A DNA stretch of 64,000 bases from Darksidea phi (taxonomy: Eukaryota > Ascomycota > Dothideomycetes > Pleosporales > Lentitheciaceae), in assembly GCA_030770425.1 (NCBI GenBank), contig JASJFT010000029.1:248001-312000 (forward strand), in the 5' to 3' direction. The notes under the pieces are model-generated. The model was given only the letters and a program-made list of their open reading frames with translations. It was not told the DNA's origin and did no database searches. The translations under genes and the position numbers were made by a program. Below are positions 32,257-42,950 of the stretch, one piece after another. Numbering within the stretch: the first letter of the stretch is position 1; every line of letters starts with the position of its first letter.

Positions 32257-35142
32257 ATGAGTGTCCTGGCAGCAACGAATACTCCTCCACCACCCTCGCA
32301 TAGTGCTGTGGTGGTGAGGTCTCTGCTGGCAGTGAAGCCCGAGGAGCGTGAACAAATCCTCAAAGATGTCGAGTACAACATATTCGCCTTCCCGGCTGGA
32401 CTCCTCACCTGCGATTATCTCTCGGATTCTGGCACCTCGGCCATGACAGACACGCAGTGGGCTGCCCGTAAGTTTTCCGCGACTAACACCGACAGATGCC
32501 CCAGCTCGACTTACTAGCTTCTTTCTTGTTCTTCTAAAAAGACCCTGTATTAATCTATGACGCAGTGATGCGAGGAGACGAAAGCTACGGCCGAAATTGG
32601 GGATATTACTGCTTGCTGGACACTTTCCGAGACATTTTCGAGCGTGGCAACAACCCCCAACATGCCTTCCAAGGCATCATTACAGGCATGATTGACAGCG
32701 AATACTACCGAAACAAGCTCCTCGTATCCTCCCGAGACGGCTTCGTCAACGGGGGACCTCACCAGCTTGAGCGTCCAAACTTCTTCATTGTGCCGCAGGG
32801 GCGCTGCGCCGAGGCCCTTCTCTTCTCTACCATGAGCAGTATGATTGCCGAAGGAGCACCAGGAAAAGCTTCGCCTGCAATTATCAGCAATGGCTTCTTC
32901 GACACAACAGGCGCCAATGCTGCCGTCGTTGGCTTTGAGCTCCAGACCTTTACTCAACCAGGCTTGAGCGACGCATTCCCCCAGGAGCTTGTTGGGAAAA
33001 AGAACTATTTCAAAGGTAACCTGGATGTAGCGGCGACAGAAGCCTACCTGGATCGACACCCAGGCCACGTTGCCATGATCTTGATGACCATCACAAATAA
33101 CTGGGCCGCTGCCCAACCCGTCTCGATGGCCAACATCAGGAATACGGCAGCACTAGCCAAGCGCAAAGAGATTCCATTCTTCTTCGATGCCTGTCGATTT
33201 GCAGAGAACGCCTTCTTCATCCACGAGTATGAAGAGGGCTATGCCAACAAGTCGATTGCCGAAATCGTTCAAGAAATGTTCTCATATGCTGAAGGCTTCA
33301 CTATATCTTTGAAGAAAGATGGGCTTTCAAACATGGGAGGCGTGCTATGCTTCCGAGACAAGGGAATGTTCACTCAGAGATACGAGGGCATAGGCCTTCG
33401 TTTGAAGGAACGGCAAATTCTAGCCTATGGAAATGATTCCTACGGTGGCAGTAAGTCTTCTTTCTTCAATTGAAGCGATTATTTCTCTCTGAAAAAGAAT
33501 GTTTCTGCCATTTCAGGACGTTGATAACTAATTATAATTATCAGTGAGTGGCCGCGATCTCATGACAGCTGTAATGGGTCTCTACGAGGTCACAAAAGAG
33601 ACCTATCTCCGTAACCGCATCGGACAGGTTCAATATTTCGCTCAAAAACTCCAGTCCAACGGGCTATCCGTTATCCTGCCCCCAGGAGGGCACGCTGTCT
33701 ATCTCGAAATGGAGGAATTCTTCTTTGGCTGCGACAGGAAGCCGGATGACTTCGCCTCAGTTGGTTTCACCATCGAGCTGATCAAAGACTTCGGCATCCG
33801 CGCTGCAGAAGCGGGCCCTTTCGGGTGGGAGTGGGACAAGAAGTCGCCAGAGGAGCGCAAAAAGATTCCAAACCTTGTCCGATTTGCCGTCCCACGCCAT
33901 GTTCAATCCGAAGAACATATCAACTACACAGTTGCGGCCATTAAATTGCTGCACAGCAGAAGGCACACGATTCCAAATGTGGAAATAGCAAGGGGAAAGG
34001 ACATGAGACTCCGGCACTTTTCAAGTGGCCTGAGACCCATCCCAGTGACCCAAAGCATCTCCGGTAGCTACATAGACGAGGCTACCAAGCAATTGTCACG
34101 TCTTTCCCAGGCCATCAATCTGGATCCGGCGGTGAAAGAACAGCTAATCAAGGCTTTGACGCTATCAGGGGGCGAATTTGGTCAAAGGCCAGTACCCAAA
34201 CAGCTCGATCCCTCAGCATGGATCTCGAACGTCAGCAACGATAATGCATTCTACGAGTACTCCGTGGCACTGGACCAGAAGACCGGAGATGCCGAACTCC
34301 GCTTTCTCATAGAAGCTCAAGCAGACGGCAACAGGCTGACCAAAATGCAAGAGAGCGCAGTCCGCCTAAACCATGAGATCGCAAAGAACTACAGCTCAAC
34401 CGTATCACTCGACCGTATGAATGATATCCAAGACCTCTTCCTGCCTGCCCAACCTGAAGGCATGTTTGCCGCATGGCACAGCTGTGCCGCCACCAAAGCA
34501 GGACCGGAATGGAAGATCTACCTCAACCCCTGCGCAACGGGCCCGCAGCAAGCCTCCTCAGTAGCCCGCGAGGCATTCGAGCGTCTCGGCCTAGCCAGTG
34601 CATGGCAGCTCCTGGCCAGCATCATGACACCCGACGACCCCGTGCTCTACTTCTCCCTCGACCTATCCCCGCACCACGTCCACTCTCGCATCAAAATCTA
34701 CATCGCACATCCAAACGCCACCGCCTCAACTGTTGCCCAAAAGCACACCCAGATCTGCCCCAACGCCTGCGCTTACTCCATCCAACAATTCTGCGCCTCC
34801 ATGGCCGGCGGCTCACTGGGCCCGTACACGGCAAAGCCGCTGTTATCCTGCTTCGCCTTCACGACCGAGGCGCCTGATCACCCGGTCAGCACTGTGCATT
34901 TCCCCGTCGTGGCGTACGCGGATAATGATGCGGAGGTCCAACGCCGCATGCAGCATTACATCAGTGTGGCGAGTCTCCCGCCGGCTTATCAACAGCGTTA
35001 TGCGAAGATTATAAGCGCGGTCCAGCGGAGGCCGCTTGACAAGGGGCGCGGGATACACGCTTGGGTTAGCTTGAAGCAGAACGGGAAGGGGAAGAGATCA
35101 AATACTTTTTATCTGTCGCCGGAATTGTTCGGGCCGTTGTGA
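32257..35142 (+). CDS. Tryptophanase-type lyase fused to DMATS-type aromatic prenyltransferase
   Basis: Exons 32257-32467, 32566-33450 and 33545-35142 (introns 98 and 94 bp) encode 897 residues. Residues 1 to about 530 are a complete PLP-dependent beta-eliminating lyase of the tryptophanase/tyrosine phenol-lyase family: LLTCDYLSDSGTSAMTDTQW, GDESYGRN, the pyridine-binding Asp in FFDACRFAENAFFI, the Schiff-base Lys in SLKKDGLSNMGG (about residue 321), YGNDSYGGMSGRD and the family C-terminus MRLRHFSSGLRPI. From about 535 to the end is an ABBA-fold indole/aromatic prenyltransferase: KEQLIKALTLSGGEFG, WKIYLNPCATGP, FERLGLASAW, YFSLDLSPHHVHSRIKIYIA, TVHFPVVAY and YLSPELFG. The lyase would release indole or phenol with pyruvate and ammonia; the second domain would prenylate the freed ring. 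The fusion keeps both domains at near normal length, closest in style to short bacterial DMATS enzymes. Which amino acid is used is undecided. Confidence 0.9.
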
Positions 35143-35979
35143 GGGAAGTTGGCATTCTCCACTCGGAGGTTCTGCGGCGAAGTTGGGTCTTGGAAGGTCT
35201 AGGGAGGGTTGGATAGGCTTCGGTCTGGCTGGAGTCTTAGAAACACAATAGAAACCCTTACCAACATATATATTATGGGGCAAAAGGGCTCACAATATAG
35301 TGGTAGCTACTAGAATACACGAAATACAAAAGGGGTAGAACGAACCCAGCTTTGGCCGTATATCTAGGTTAAGTTTCTTCGGTATAAACCCCTATGCGAA
35401 TATGCTACAAAATAACCATGAGCTATTAATAGAGATAAGATAATAAATCCATCTCTTCTATAAAACAGGATAAATTCTATTATTCCTAGAAGAAAAGAAA
35501 GATAATTTAGAGATAGATAAAAATTAATATTTAGACTAAGCTAATTAGGTAAATAACTCTATTCTTACTTCCATAATTAAGTAGTATATAGAATCATTGT
35601 TGTCTTTGCCTCCAAGTCTTCTGCGCTGCCAATGATCGGCGACAATCCAGGTTCTTCGAATATTGTGCGTTTAGTGCACGGTTTGTTTCTTCTAGGTATT
35701 GAGATTTACGCCAAAGAACGAACAGGTGGTGTTTACTGTTCGAATGACGACGAACAACGGAGCATAGACGCAATATGGCGGAAAGATTGTGGAATGCATT
35801 TTTAAGATGTAGCGAGCTGTTGAGAAGCGTGTAGGGAAGAGACTTCGTTTAATGTGTCTTGGGACGAGGAAGACACTAGCCGGAAAGGTGCTAGCTCCTC
35901 ATGACGTATAGTCTAGGAAACAGTCGATTGAGTGCTGCATCGATCGAGAATACCTTTTCCATCAACAGCTACCACCGCA
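35143..35979. other. Intergenic DNA with AT-rich block
   Basis: After the 3' UTR of the fusion gene, about 35240-35600 is AT-rich with many TA steps and stops in all frames, resembling a RIP-mutated remnant. The rest is unremarkable. This block separates the gene pair from the next genes. Confidence 0.45.
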
Positions 35980-36342
35980 ATGGCAAATACAATACTAGCC
36001 TCCTCCTCTACTGCATGCAGCCCATCCTCTCAGTCAGCGGCTCTCTAACGAACCCGCGCGAACCTCGCCTTCTTCGTCAACCCCTCCACCGCACCAGCAC
36101 CTGAATCCCGCCGCACTCGCGCTTTCCTCCGCACCGCTCGCTACACGCTCAAATTCATCTTCTGGTACCTTGTCCGCTACGCCAAATATGCTGCGATAGG
36201 CTCACTTGCTGCGCTCGTTGCGGGCTCGGTGATAGGGTCTGTAGCATCGGGCGCTGCCTTCTTCATTGCGCCTCCGGGGATTGTGGGTGGGGCGGTGGTG
36301 GGACTCCTATGGGCATGGGGAAATATGGGTGGAGGCGGCTAG
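35980..36342 (+). pseudogene. Small glycine-zipper membrane protein gene with in-frame TAA
   Basis: The frame from ATG 35980 (MANTILASSSTACSPSSQSA) meets TAA at 36046-36048 after 22 codons, then stays open for 97 codons to TAG at 36340-36342. The second part is strongly protein-like: ANLAFFVNPSTAPAPESRR, then RYTLKFIFWYLVRYAKYAAI and a Gly/Ala-rich membrane segment (AALVAGSVIGSVASGAAFF, IVGGAVVGLLWAWG). No in-frame ATG follows the stop until near the end. A single C-to-T change at a CAA codon would explain the TAA. A 64-bp intron (GTCAGC...CACCAG) could also remove it, but its branch site is badly placed. Function unknown. Confidence 0.55.
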
Positions 36343-36519
36343 CAAAAAAGGCGGGCAAGAGAACGGGCGATCTGAGGAGAGATGGGAAGGATGATGCGCA
36401 GGCTGAAGAAATAAGGGAGGTACAAGAAAGGGGAGAGGGAAGGGGATTAAGGAGTGATTCCTGGTGATTCCCGACATTATCTCGGCCAAGCCCAAGATGG
36501 GAATGCCAGTTTTTCGCAC

Positions 36520-37236
36520 CTATTCCTCCACTTTTCCCAGCATCAAATCGACAGCCTGCCTCCCCTCTGTGCTATATCCCTCGACAAACCGATCCCCGAA
36601 TCCACTCACCCAACTTAAGTAAGTAACCTCGGGTTTCTCCCTGCAGAAGCCACACATGAGCTCTTTGATATGCCCCTTCAAACCCCTCCTCGGGAACTCC
36701 TCTGCAATCTTATTCAGCTCATCTTGGTCGACCTGCACGAGTGCCTCGCCAATAGCCTGTTTCCCGTACTCAGCGCCAAACAGTTCAACCGCAATGCCCG
36801 CATTTGTAAGTGCAACTTCTGGCTCCTTGTGTGCAGCAACGATTGGGTAGGTGTGCAGCGCTATGCTGTCCCACACTAGCTGGATACGGTGTTTGTCCCA
36901 ATCCGCTGCATGACCCTCGCGGAGGATGAAGTCTCGTGCGGCGTTTGCGCCGTCGACTTCGAAAATCTTATCTTGCGAGCGGAACTCAGGGCTATGACTC
37001 CAACCAAGATCATGAAGGATTGTTGCAACGGAGAATGCTTCGAGATCGATGGCTTCACGCTGGGCTGGTGGGAGACGCGAGATGATGAGCGTTCCGACAA
37101 CCCATGATCGTGCGACGTGCCTATAGCCGATAGGATCCATGGAGTTCTCAGCAAGCTTAAGGGCCTTGTTGACGAGAGAAGTAGAGAGCACGGTGACGCC
37201 GGCTACAGTGCGCGTTGGAAGCTGTTGAGTGGACAT
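36520..37236 (-). CDS. HD-domain hydrolase, cyanamide hydratase-like
   Basis: A 238-residue single-exon protein with an HD metal-binding domain: His in YRHVARSW, the HD pair in TILHDLGW and a later Asp region (VDQDELNKIA). Resemblance is to the fungal HD proteins related to cyanamide hydratase (Ddi2/Ddi3 of yeast), which hydrate cyanamide to urea through a zinc site. Family features seen are LEAFSVATILHDLGWS, FEVDGANAARDFI and LVWDSIALHTYP. Its true substrate could be another nitrile-like compound. It is the next intact gene after the lyase-prenyltransferase, 1.4 kb away on the opposite strand, but membership in that cluster is only a possibility. Confidence 0.85.
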   Translation of the reverse strand: MSTQQLPTRTVAGVTVLSTSLVNKALKLAENSMDPIGYRHVARSWVVGTLIISRLPPAQREAIDLEAFSVATILHDLGWSHSPEFRSQDKIFEVDGANAARDFILREGHAADWDKHRIQLVWDSIALHTYPIVAAHKEPEVALTNAGIAVELFGAEYGKQAIGEALVQVDQDELNKIAEEFPRRGLKGHIKELMCGFCREKPEVTYLSWVSGFGDRFVEGYSTEGRQAVDLMLGKVEE

Positions 37237-38240
37237 TGTAATGATCGTTTCGCGACGGATGTGATGAGAAGACTTTGTTGTAGAAACTGCGAGTTGTAGT
37301 TTACTGTTGCTTGCATAATATCCATCGCGACATCTTTATACCACAGATCTTTCATTTCAGCGGAAGTCGTCCGCTCCATTCCCTTATGATCACTATTCAA
37401 TCTTCTCGACGCCGCCTTTCGTAGAGTGCCTGAATGCTTCAACACCACCCTCGCAACCAATCATTGGCAGAGAGGCTACTGATACTTACTGATTCTGAGG
37501 GGTAGATCGGCTCGGAGACCATATTACAGCCGCTCCGAGCGGCGGTCGAACTTCCGATGCTGACAGGCCGACACGGAACGCGCCGTTTCAGGACGGAATG
37601 TCGCCGAATGATGGCTGACTTCTTTCTCCAGACTCGTTACGTCTGTCTCTGACCAGCAAAATTTTTGGCGGAACACTTCGACCAATCATGCCCCGCCGTT
37701 CCATCTAACCGAATATGTTGTGGAACTCAACAGCAACATATATCTCTCGCATCATTCGCAGCTCTCCTTTCCTCCAGCATTGTCGCAAGTTATGGCCTGA
37801 TTCAGTGCTCAGCTCCCCTGGCCCGGAACTGGCGGTCTGCAAGGAGCAGCCAATGGGGTCCTTGCGGCAGCGTTTCCATAAGCTTAAGAGTTGCACAGCG
37901 TGCGGAGATGGGGATGGAGAGCCGATAAGAAAAGCGCGTCGGTTGTGGAAGAAAACGCTCACTCTTTCTACTTCCTTTCCTTCTCTCTCTGTCTTCCCCC
38001 GAACTTTCTGTCGCAATTACACTATTTGAGAGTCCGGCATTTTTTGAAATATATAAGAGTGTGATCACGTGACTGGCACATTCACATACGTCCGAGCTTC
38101 GGCAACCGAAACAATCAGGATCCAACAATCCCGGATCAGACGAGCTCAACATAAAAAGCGGTGTCAACATAAATCCACAAGGTCATTTTCATCACATCCT
38201 TTTGAATTCCTTGGAACTCATCCATTTATAAACGATTGCA
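37237..38240. other. Divergent intergenic region
   Basis: About 1 kb between the divergent starts of the HD-domain gene and the small gene at 38241. Two overlapping frames of 103-122 codons on opposite strands (37705-38170) show no family marks. C/T-rich tracts near 37965-38000 look like promoter DNA. Confidence 0.4.
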
Positions 38241-38468
38241 ATGCCCGGTCCTCAAACCCGCGCTCTCGAACTCATGGTCCTGCAAGCGCACCGCGCCAAA
38301 GGTGTCCGCTACCCCACCGCCGCCCAGAAAGATTGTTTCAAAACGTGGTACTCGTATGCGCTCAAGCAGGGCGAGGTCTGTAAGACTGAACCGAAAGTTA
38401 TCCAGGAACATGGGAGGCATTTGAAAGAGACAAGGGAGCAGGCACCGGGCGGGAGGACGTATTTGTAG
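38241..38468 (+). CDS. Small basic protein, unknown function
   Basis: A 75-residue single-exon frame starting MPGPQTRALELMVLQAHRA. It is helical and basic, with no signal peptide or membrane segment and Cys at about residues 32 and 47. It begins just after a TATAAAC-like sequence (38226-38232). The regular protein-like composition and the 5' context suggest a real gene, but no domain is recognised. Confidence 0.5.
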   Translation: MPGPQTRALELMVLQAHRAKGVRYPTAAQKDCFKTWYSYALKQGEVCKTEPKVIQEHGRHLKETREQAPGGRTYL

Positions 38469-38842
38469 ATTTGAGGTTAGTACTTGAACGAAGATGAGAG
38501 ATAGATCCTAATATTTGCAAACAGGGGTGATTATGGTAACAAGCAGATCACAGTGTACGGGAAGGGATGAAGACTGATACCTGTTACCATCACGTGGGAA
38601 TATTGTGTCTTCGGGTTAAAAGCTGAGCTTGGTGATGGAAAAGGGTCAGGCAGATATCTTGCGAAAGCACTCAAGTATCCTTCCTTTCTTTCGGAGTCAA
38701 TGATCTTCCATCTCAGTCTTTTCTATTGAGATCAAATTTGTAGCACATATTGCCGACCCAAGAAATGCTCCGCCTTTCCCCTTTCTTACTTCAGACAATA
38801 CCGTAGCCCAGCGCAAACTACCGAAACCACTCCTCCTTCACG
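38469..38842. other. Intergenic DNA
   Basis: About 370 bp between the small basic-protein gene and the decayed MFS gene. No open frame or repeat is recognised. Confidence 0.35.
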
Positions 38843-40203
38843 ATGCCTGAACATGAAACCCTCCGCACACTCTTCGCCCTCCACCGCCACCCAAAGAATC
38901 CCCAACGCACCTTTGAAGTAATTCGTCGAGCCACAGCCACAGTTCCAACCCAATATGATGCCGAGGACGAAATATAACCGCAGCCGTCAGCCACCATCGA
39001 CGTCGAACAGCCATACGAGATCTCACTTCTCCCAAGGGACTCTAAGAAGCCTAAGCCCTTAGAGCGCCCGTACAATGACTACCCACCAACATTCATACCG
39101 CTCCGTCGATGGTGGCTACTTAGTGTGTTCCGCATCGCACTACTGATACTGAGTGCATTCATCGGGCATTTCAAAGCACATATTTATGCAAGATCTTCGC
39201 ATGGGAAAGGATCAATGAGTACACTTAGGCATGTACTGAGCAAAAATCCTATATGGTTATTGTGCCCCACTCGTTGCATGGTTTTCCGACCATACTACAC
39301 CCCGATGCAGGGCATTGGCAATTGTTTGCATCATCTCAGGGGTTTGTGTGATCTCACTGGCCTTTGCGCCAAACTCTGGTGTATTCCTCTTTTGTCGGAT
39401 AATTGTTGGGATGGGGCATGCGGCAGCGGAGGCCTTTCCCGTATCGCTAATCTCCGATTTCCTTCCTTGGCCGGAAGTCTTCGTTGGTGTGAGCGGGTTC
39501 TGCATCTCGAGATATCTAGGGTATGCGGTCAACGAGAGTTTGGTTGGTATCCTTGAGACCGGGAAGTTGAAGGGCTGGAAACCTACTATAGGCGCTACAG
39601 GCATTGCTGGTACGGTGATTGCAATCTTCATTGCATTTGTGATCAGGGAACCAAAGCAGCAGAAGAGCTTGGCTGTAGGCTTAAATGAAGAAACGACTTC
39701 GAGGAACACTACTAGCAACAAATCCACCACGTGGACAAACATCAATACAACGATAAAATATATAGTCCAACCCAAAAGCCTTTAGCTCCTTATCATCTCC
39801 ACTACCCTCCTTACCACCGCCTCGACAACCATCCATGCCTACCTTCCCGTCTACGTTCATAATCGCCCTTATTCACCCTCGCTACAAAACCCTCGGATTC
39901 ACCATATGCACTTTCATCCAATCAAGTATTTCCGCCGCAGCTATTGACTTGGTGCGGATAGGGATGCATCACGGAATTCGCTTCCGCCAGGGCTTCAAGG
40001 AGAGTCTAAAAAGATATCTGGCTGCTATCGTCCTGGTGTGCTATGTGCTCACTGCGGTCTGTATATTTGCGGCAGCTAGGCTGATACGGATGGATATGGG
40101 AAGCGCTGATGAGTTGGGTGGGCGGAGGACGGGGTTTGCGATGGGGATAGTGGCGGTTGTGGTGTTGCTTGTGGCAGTATTTCCGTTTAGTGTGAAGTAC
40201 TAG
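38843..40203 (+). pseudogene. Decayed MFS transporter gene
   Basis: From ATG 38843 (MPEHETLRTLFALHRHPKN) the frame meets TAA at 38975-38977, then continues through LRRWWLLSVFRIALLILSAF to about 39230. Similarity next moves to another frame: YGYCAPLVAWFSDHTTPRC, FLFCRIIVGMGHAAAEAFPV and GATGIAGTVIAIFIAFVIRE. After a stop at 39783-39785 it continues in a third frame: YKTLGFTICTFIQSSISAAA and YLAAIVLVCYVLTAVCIFAA, ending at 40203. The helix pattern and the SDH loop after TM2 fit an MFS transporter, perhaps of the Spinster type. At least one nonsense codon and two frame breaks make it nonfunctional unless introns are hidden. No good splice sites were found. Confidence 0.55.
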
Positions 40204-40539
40204 TCGGGGGGCTTGAGTAGGCCATTATTGTACGACTGCGTGCCCTTTCCGACGAACAAGCCCCAAGCATGGAATACCGCTCCGAAAGCTATTGTAGCCT
40301 AGTTTAATTGCCTTTAAGGATGAATAGCTGCCCGTAACAATGAATGAGCTTTTGCCCCCAGTCACCCAAGTCCGATTGCTTCTTCTCTAGGGTCCAATGT
40401 TCCCCACGCAGCATGATGAATAAGACCCCCAATCCTATAGTATATATCATCCTTTTCACAAGCAGTACCCCGATTAGTTCATTCTTCTGTACCATTCTTC
40501 CATATTCTCATTTCCAACCCCTTGTCCAATGTCCTGTTT
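40204..40539. other. Intergenic DNA
   Basis: About 335 bp between the 3' ends of the decayed MFS gene (plus strand) and the two-exon small gene (minus strand). Nothing is recognised. Confidence 0.35.
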
Positions 40540-41026
40540 TCAACATATTTCCCCATCCCACACGAAGACGAGTTCGTTTATAGGCTCGCTCCTGTAGTTT
40601 GCAATAGTCGTAATGGGGCGATATACATGTCGCCAACTGGAATACTCCTTAGGCAGAAGGTCCATTTCTATCCACAGTTTTTCGTGGTAGGATCCCAGAG
40701 TCGAATTCGCGGATGTGAAGGGTTGAAAGGTATAGCCCTGTCTGAAAAACACACGGTGGCTACTCGTGAATGGAAGCAGAGAAAACGAGGACCAACGCGT
40801 ACCACTGGCACTTTTTAATCAGACAATCTTGCAAGCCGTGAAGCGCTAGGAAATCTACGTCACTGGAAAGCAACAGCTCTTCGTGAGAGAGCAAAGTTTC
40901 AATGGCCGTTTGCGCTTCTTCAGCATGGGAAGGTCCGTCAATGGGTTCTAAGTCTTCGTAAAACTGAGACAGCACTAAGGGCTCTATAGGTACTATTCCA
41001 GCAGTGTACACACTAGAAGGAGGCAT
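40540..41026 (-). CDS. Small two-exon protein, unknown function
   Basis: Exon 1 (41026-40812) encodes MPPSSVYTAGIVPIEPLVLS to GLQDCLIKK. Exon 2 (40741-40540) continues QGYTFQPFTSANSTLGSYHE to NELVFVWDGEIC. The 70-bp intron ends TTTTTCAG and uses GTGCCA as donor. The better-looking GTACGC donor 8 bp further in would create a stop. The 138-residue product is acidic, with no signal peptide or membrane segment. Both halves look protein-like and have no lesions, but I recognise no family. It could also be part of a longer gene whose upstream exons I missed. Confidence 0.5.
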
Positions 41027-42950
41027 GGGAGATTCTTTCTAATTATTTAAGCCATCTTCACCTGAGTGTATGAGGGGAAAAGTGCGCGCTTGTACGACAA
41101 GCAATAGACTAACCAGCGCTGTTCCATAGTACGATGAGCCAGAGTGACTAGACCCACAAACGAGAAAGCCTTGCCATTCAGCCGAAGGCCAATACGGGAA
41201 TGGAAAACCATGCTGAATACCCGCCCTGCATCTCATCTTGCTGCATGGGTTTCAGAACAGAGAAGCAGGAAAGGTTTACGGGCAAGACTGCAAATGTAAG
41301 ATCCGGCCTCAGACTTATTGGTGACGGTGATAATTCCATATAGGGTCTTTAGAATGCCCGAGCCATGCGTGAAGTTTCTGTTGGTGCACATTTTGGCACA
41401 TCGGAATACTCTACCGGTGAACTGCATGTCATGCGTGTCCATGTTCCGAAGCGTCCTAGCTGGTAATGTCGATCAGAGGACAGTCCGCGTCTGGCGATGG
41501 AGGTATCAAGCTTTGGGTATGGGCCACCAATGCAGCGATGCGTATCCTCAAGACAGAGGTCTTCGCATTGGCTGACCGCCGAGCACAGTAGTAGACCTAG
41601 TGTTTGGTGAAAACAAACATTCGCCGAGACATAATTATTCCAACCAGGCGAACATCTTTTTGAAAATATTTGTTTATTTGCTTGCTCACTGACCAGAATG
41701 TACATTATACACCTAGGGGTTACCTACCACTTTTGACAAGTTCAACCACGGCCGTACCAAGAGGACGATCAGAGTACAGGGGGAAAATTCGGGCTCGATA
41801 CGGCAAAATGTAGTTCGCCGACTTTCTACTCGGGGTGTTGGAAAAGGTTTCGTCCTACGACTATTCTTATACCCTGTCAGTCCAGTCTGCACGTCTTTAC
41901 TATAGTAACTCTATGCCCGGGGCTTTTAGACCCCTTTTTGGAGGGTTTCTATCGCCGCTTGTAGAGTTACTTGCACCCAAAGTGTCAAGTCCAACCCTTA
42001 CAACCTCGCCAGCTTTTCTTGCCTAGTCCCCACGCCGCCTTATGCTATCTCGTTTCATACTTCCTAGATTCTAAGATTCACAACAACTAAATGAGCCCAA
42101 AATGTACCCACATCCATCCTATTAATATATTACCGACACCTCGTCTGCCATACAGGCCTCACTAGGATATGGTTAGTAAGCCGTTGTGGTAACGTCATCC
42201 GAAATCCCAAACATTAAACACCACACAATCACAGCCACGTAGATGAGACTTGCTCACGGAAGGATTATGTTCTGGCTACAGCCCTATTCCTGCTGCTGAA
42301 ATAGCAGTCTATTTTCATTCCTTTCGTCAGCAGCCGAGACATGTTGAATGCAATAAGCTTTGTGGGGTTTCGTTGATCCAAAGTCTTAACTTACTCAAGC
42401 CGAGCCACGTCTTACGTCAGAACTTTGTCTCTCGTCCATCGCCTGCTTTGGGGCCACGGCTAGCAATACCTTCGTGGTGCCGCATACCCAGCGTGGCCTA
42501 GTCTCAGACGTGCGGGGTCATTGGGCCGACTTGGACTATCTTGTTGTACACAAGAACATCTTGCTGATGTTATGTAAGATCGTTTTGTTTCATAGAAGAA
42601 CATGTTGACGAATTCATGCGGTGAGGTGGGGAAGGGTATGGAGACGCCGTTGTACAACGTCAGCGTGTTAATGGGTGTGGCAAAGCTACGCCATCTTGCT
42701 ACGCCGGTTTGCATCCGTTCTCAGACCTTGGGGATAAGCACACTTTGAGATTAAGAAAACTAGACGATGTAGACAGACATATAAAAGGCCGGGCATCGCA
42801 GCGAAGGTGATCATCATCACTACGAACGATCATTCCAAGCTCTCTCAATCAAAAATTTCCTCCTATTCTCTCTCGCAATATCTCTTTTCACCATCTCCCG
42901 TCAGCACTCCTAGAGTCTTTATCCTTTTCTTTTTCTAGAGACAAACCACC
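41027..42950. other. Gene-poor interval, then promoter of the secreted-protein gene
   Basis: About 1.9 kb without a supported gene. A 118-codon minus-strand frame (41349-41705) has five Cys but no signal peptide or family marks. Near the end, ATATAAAAGG at 42779-42788 is a good TATA box, about 170 bp before the ATG at 42951, followed by a C/T-rich leader. This suggests strong, regulated expression of that gene. Confidence 0.5.

Noticed and set aside
41349..41705. 118-codon Cys-containing minus-strand frame, possible secreted peptide
   Set aside because: No signal peptide, no conserved spacing of Cys, and overlapping frames of similar length exist; not distinguishable from chance.
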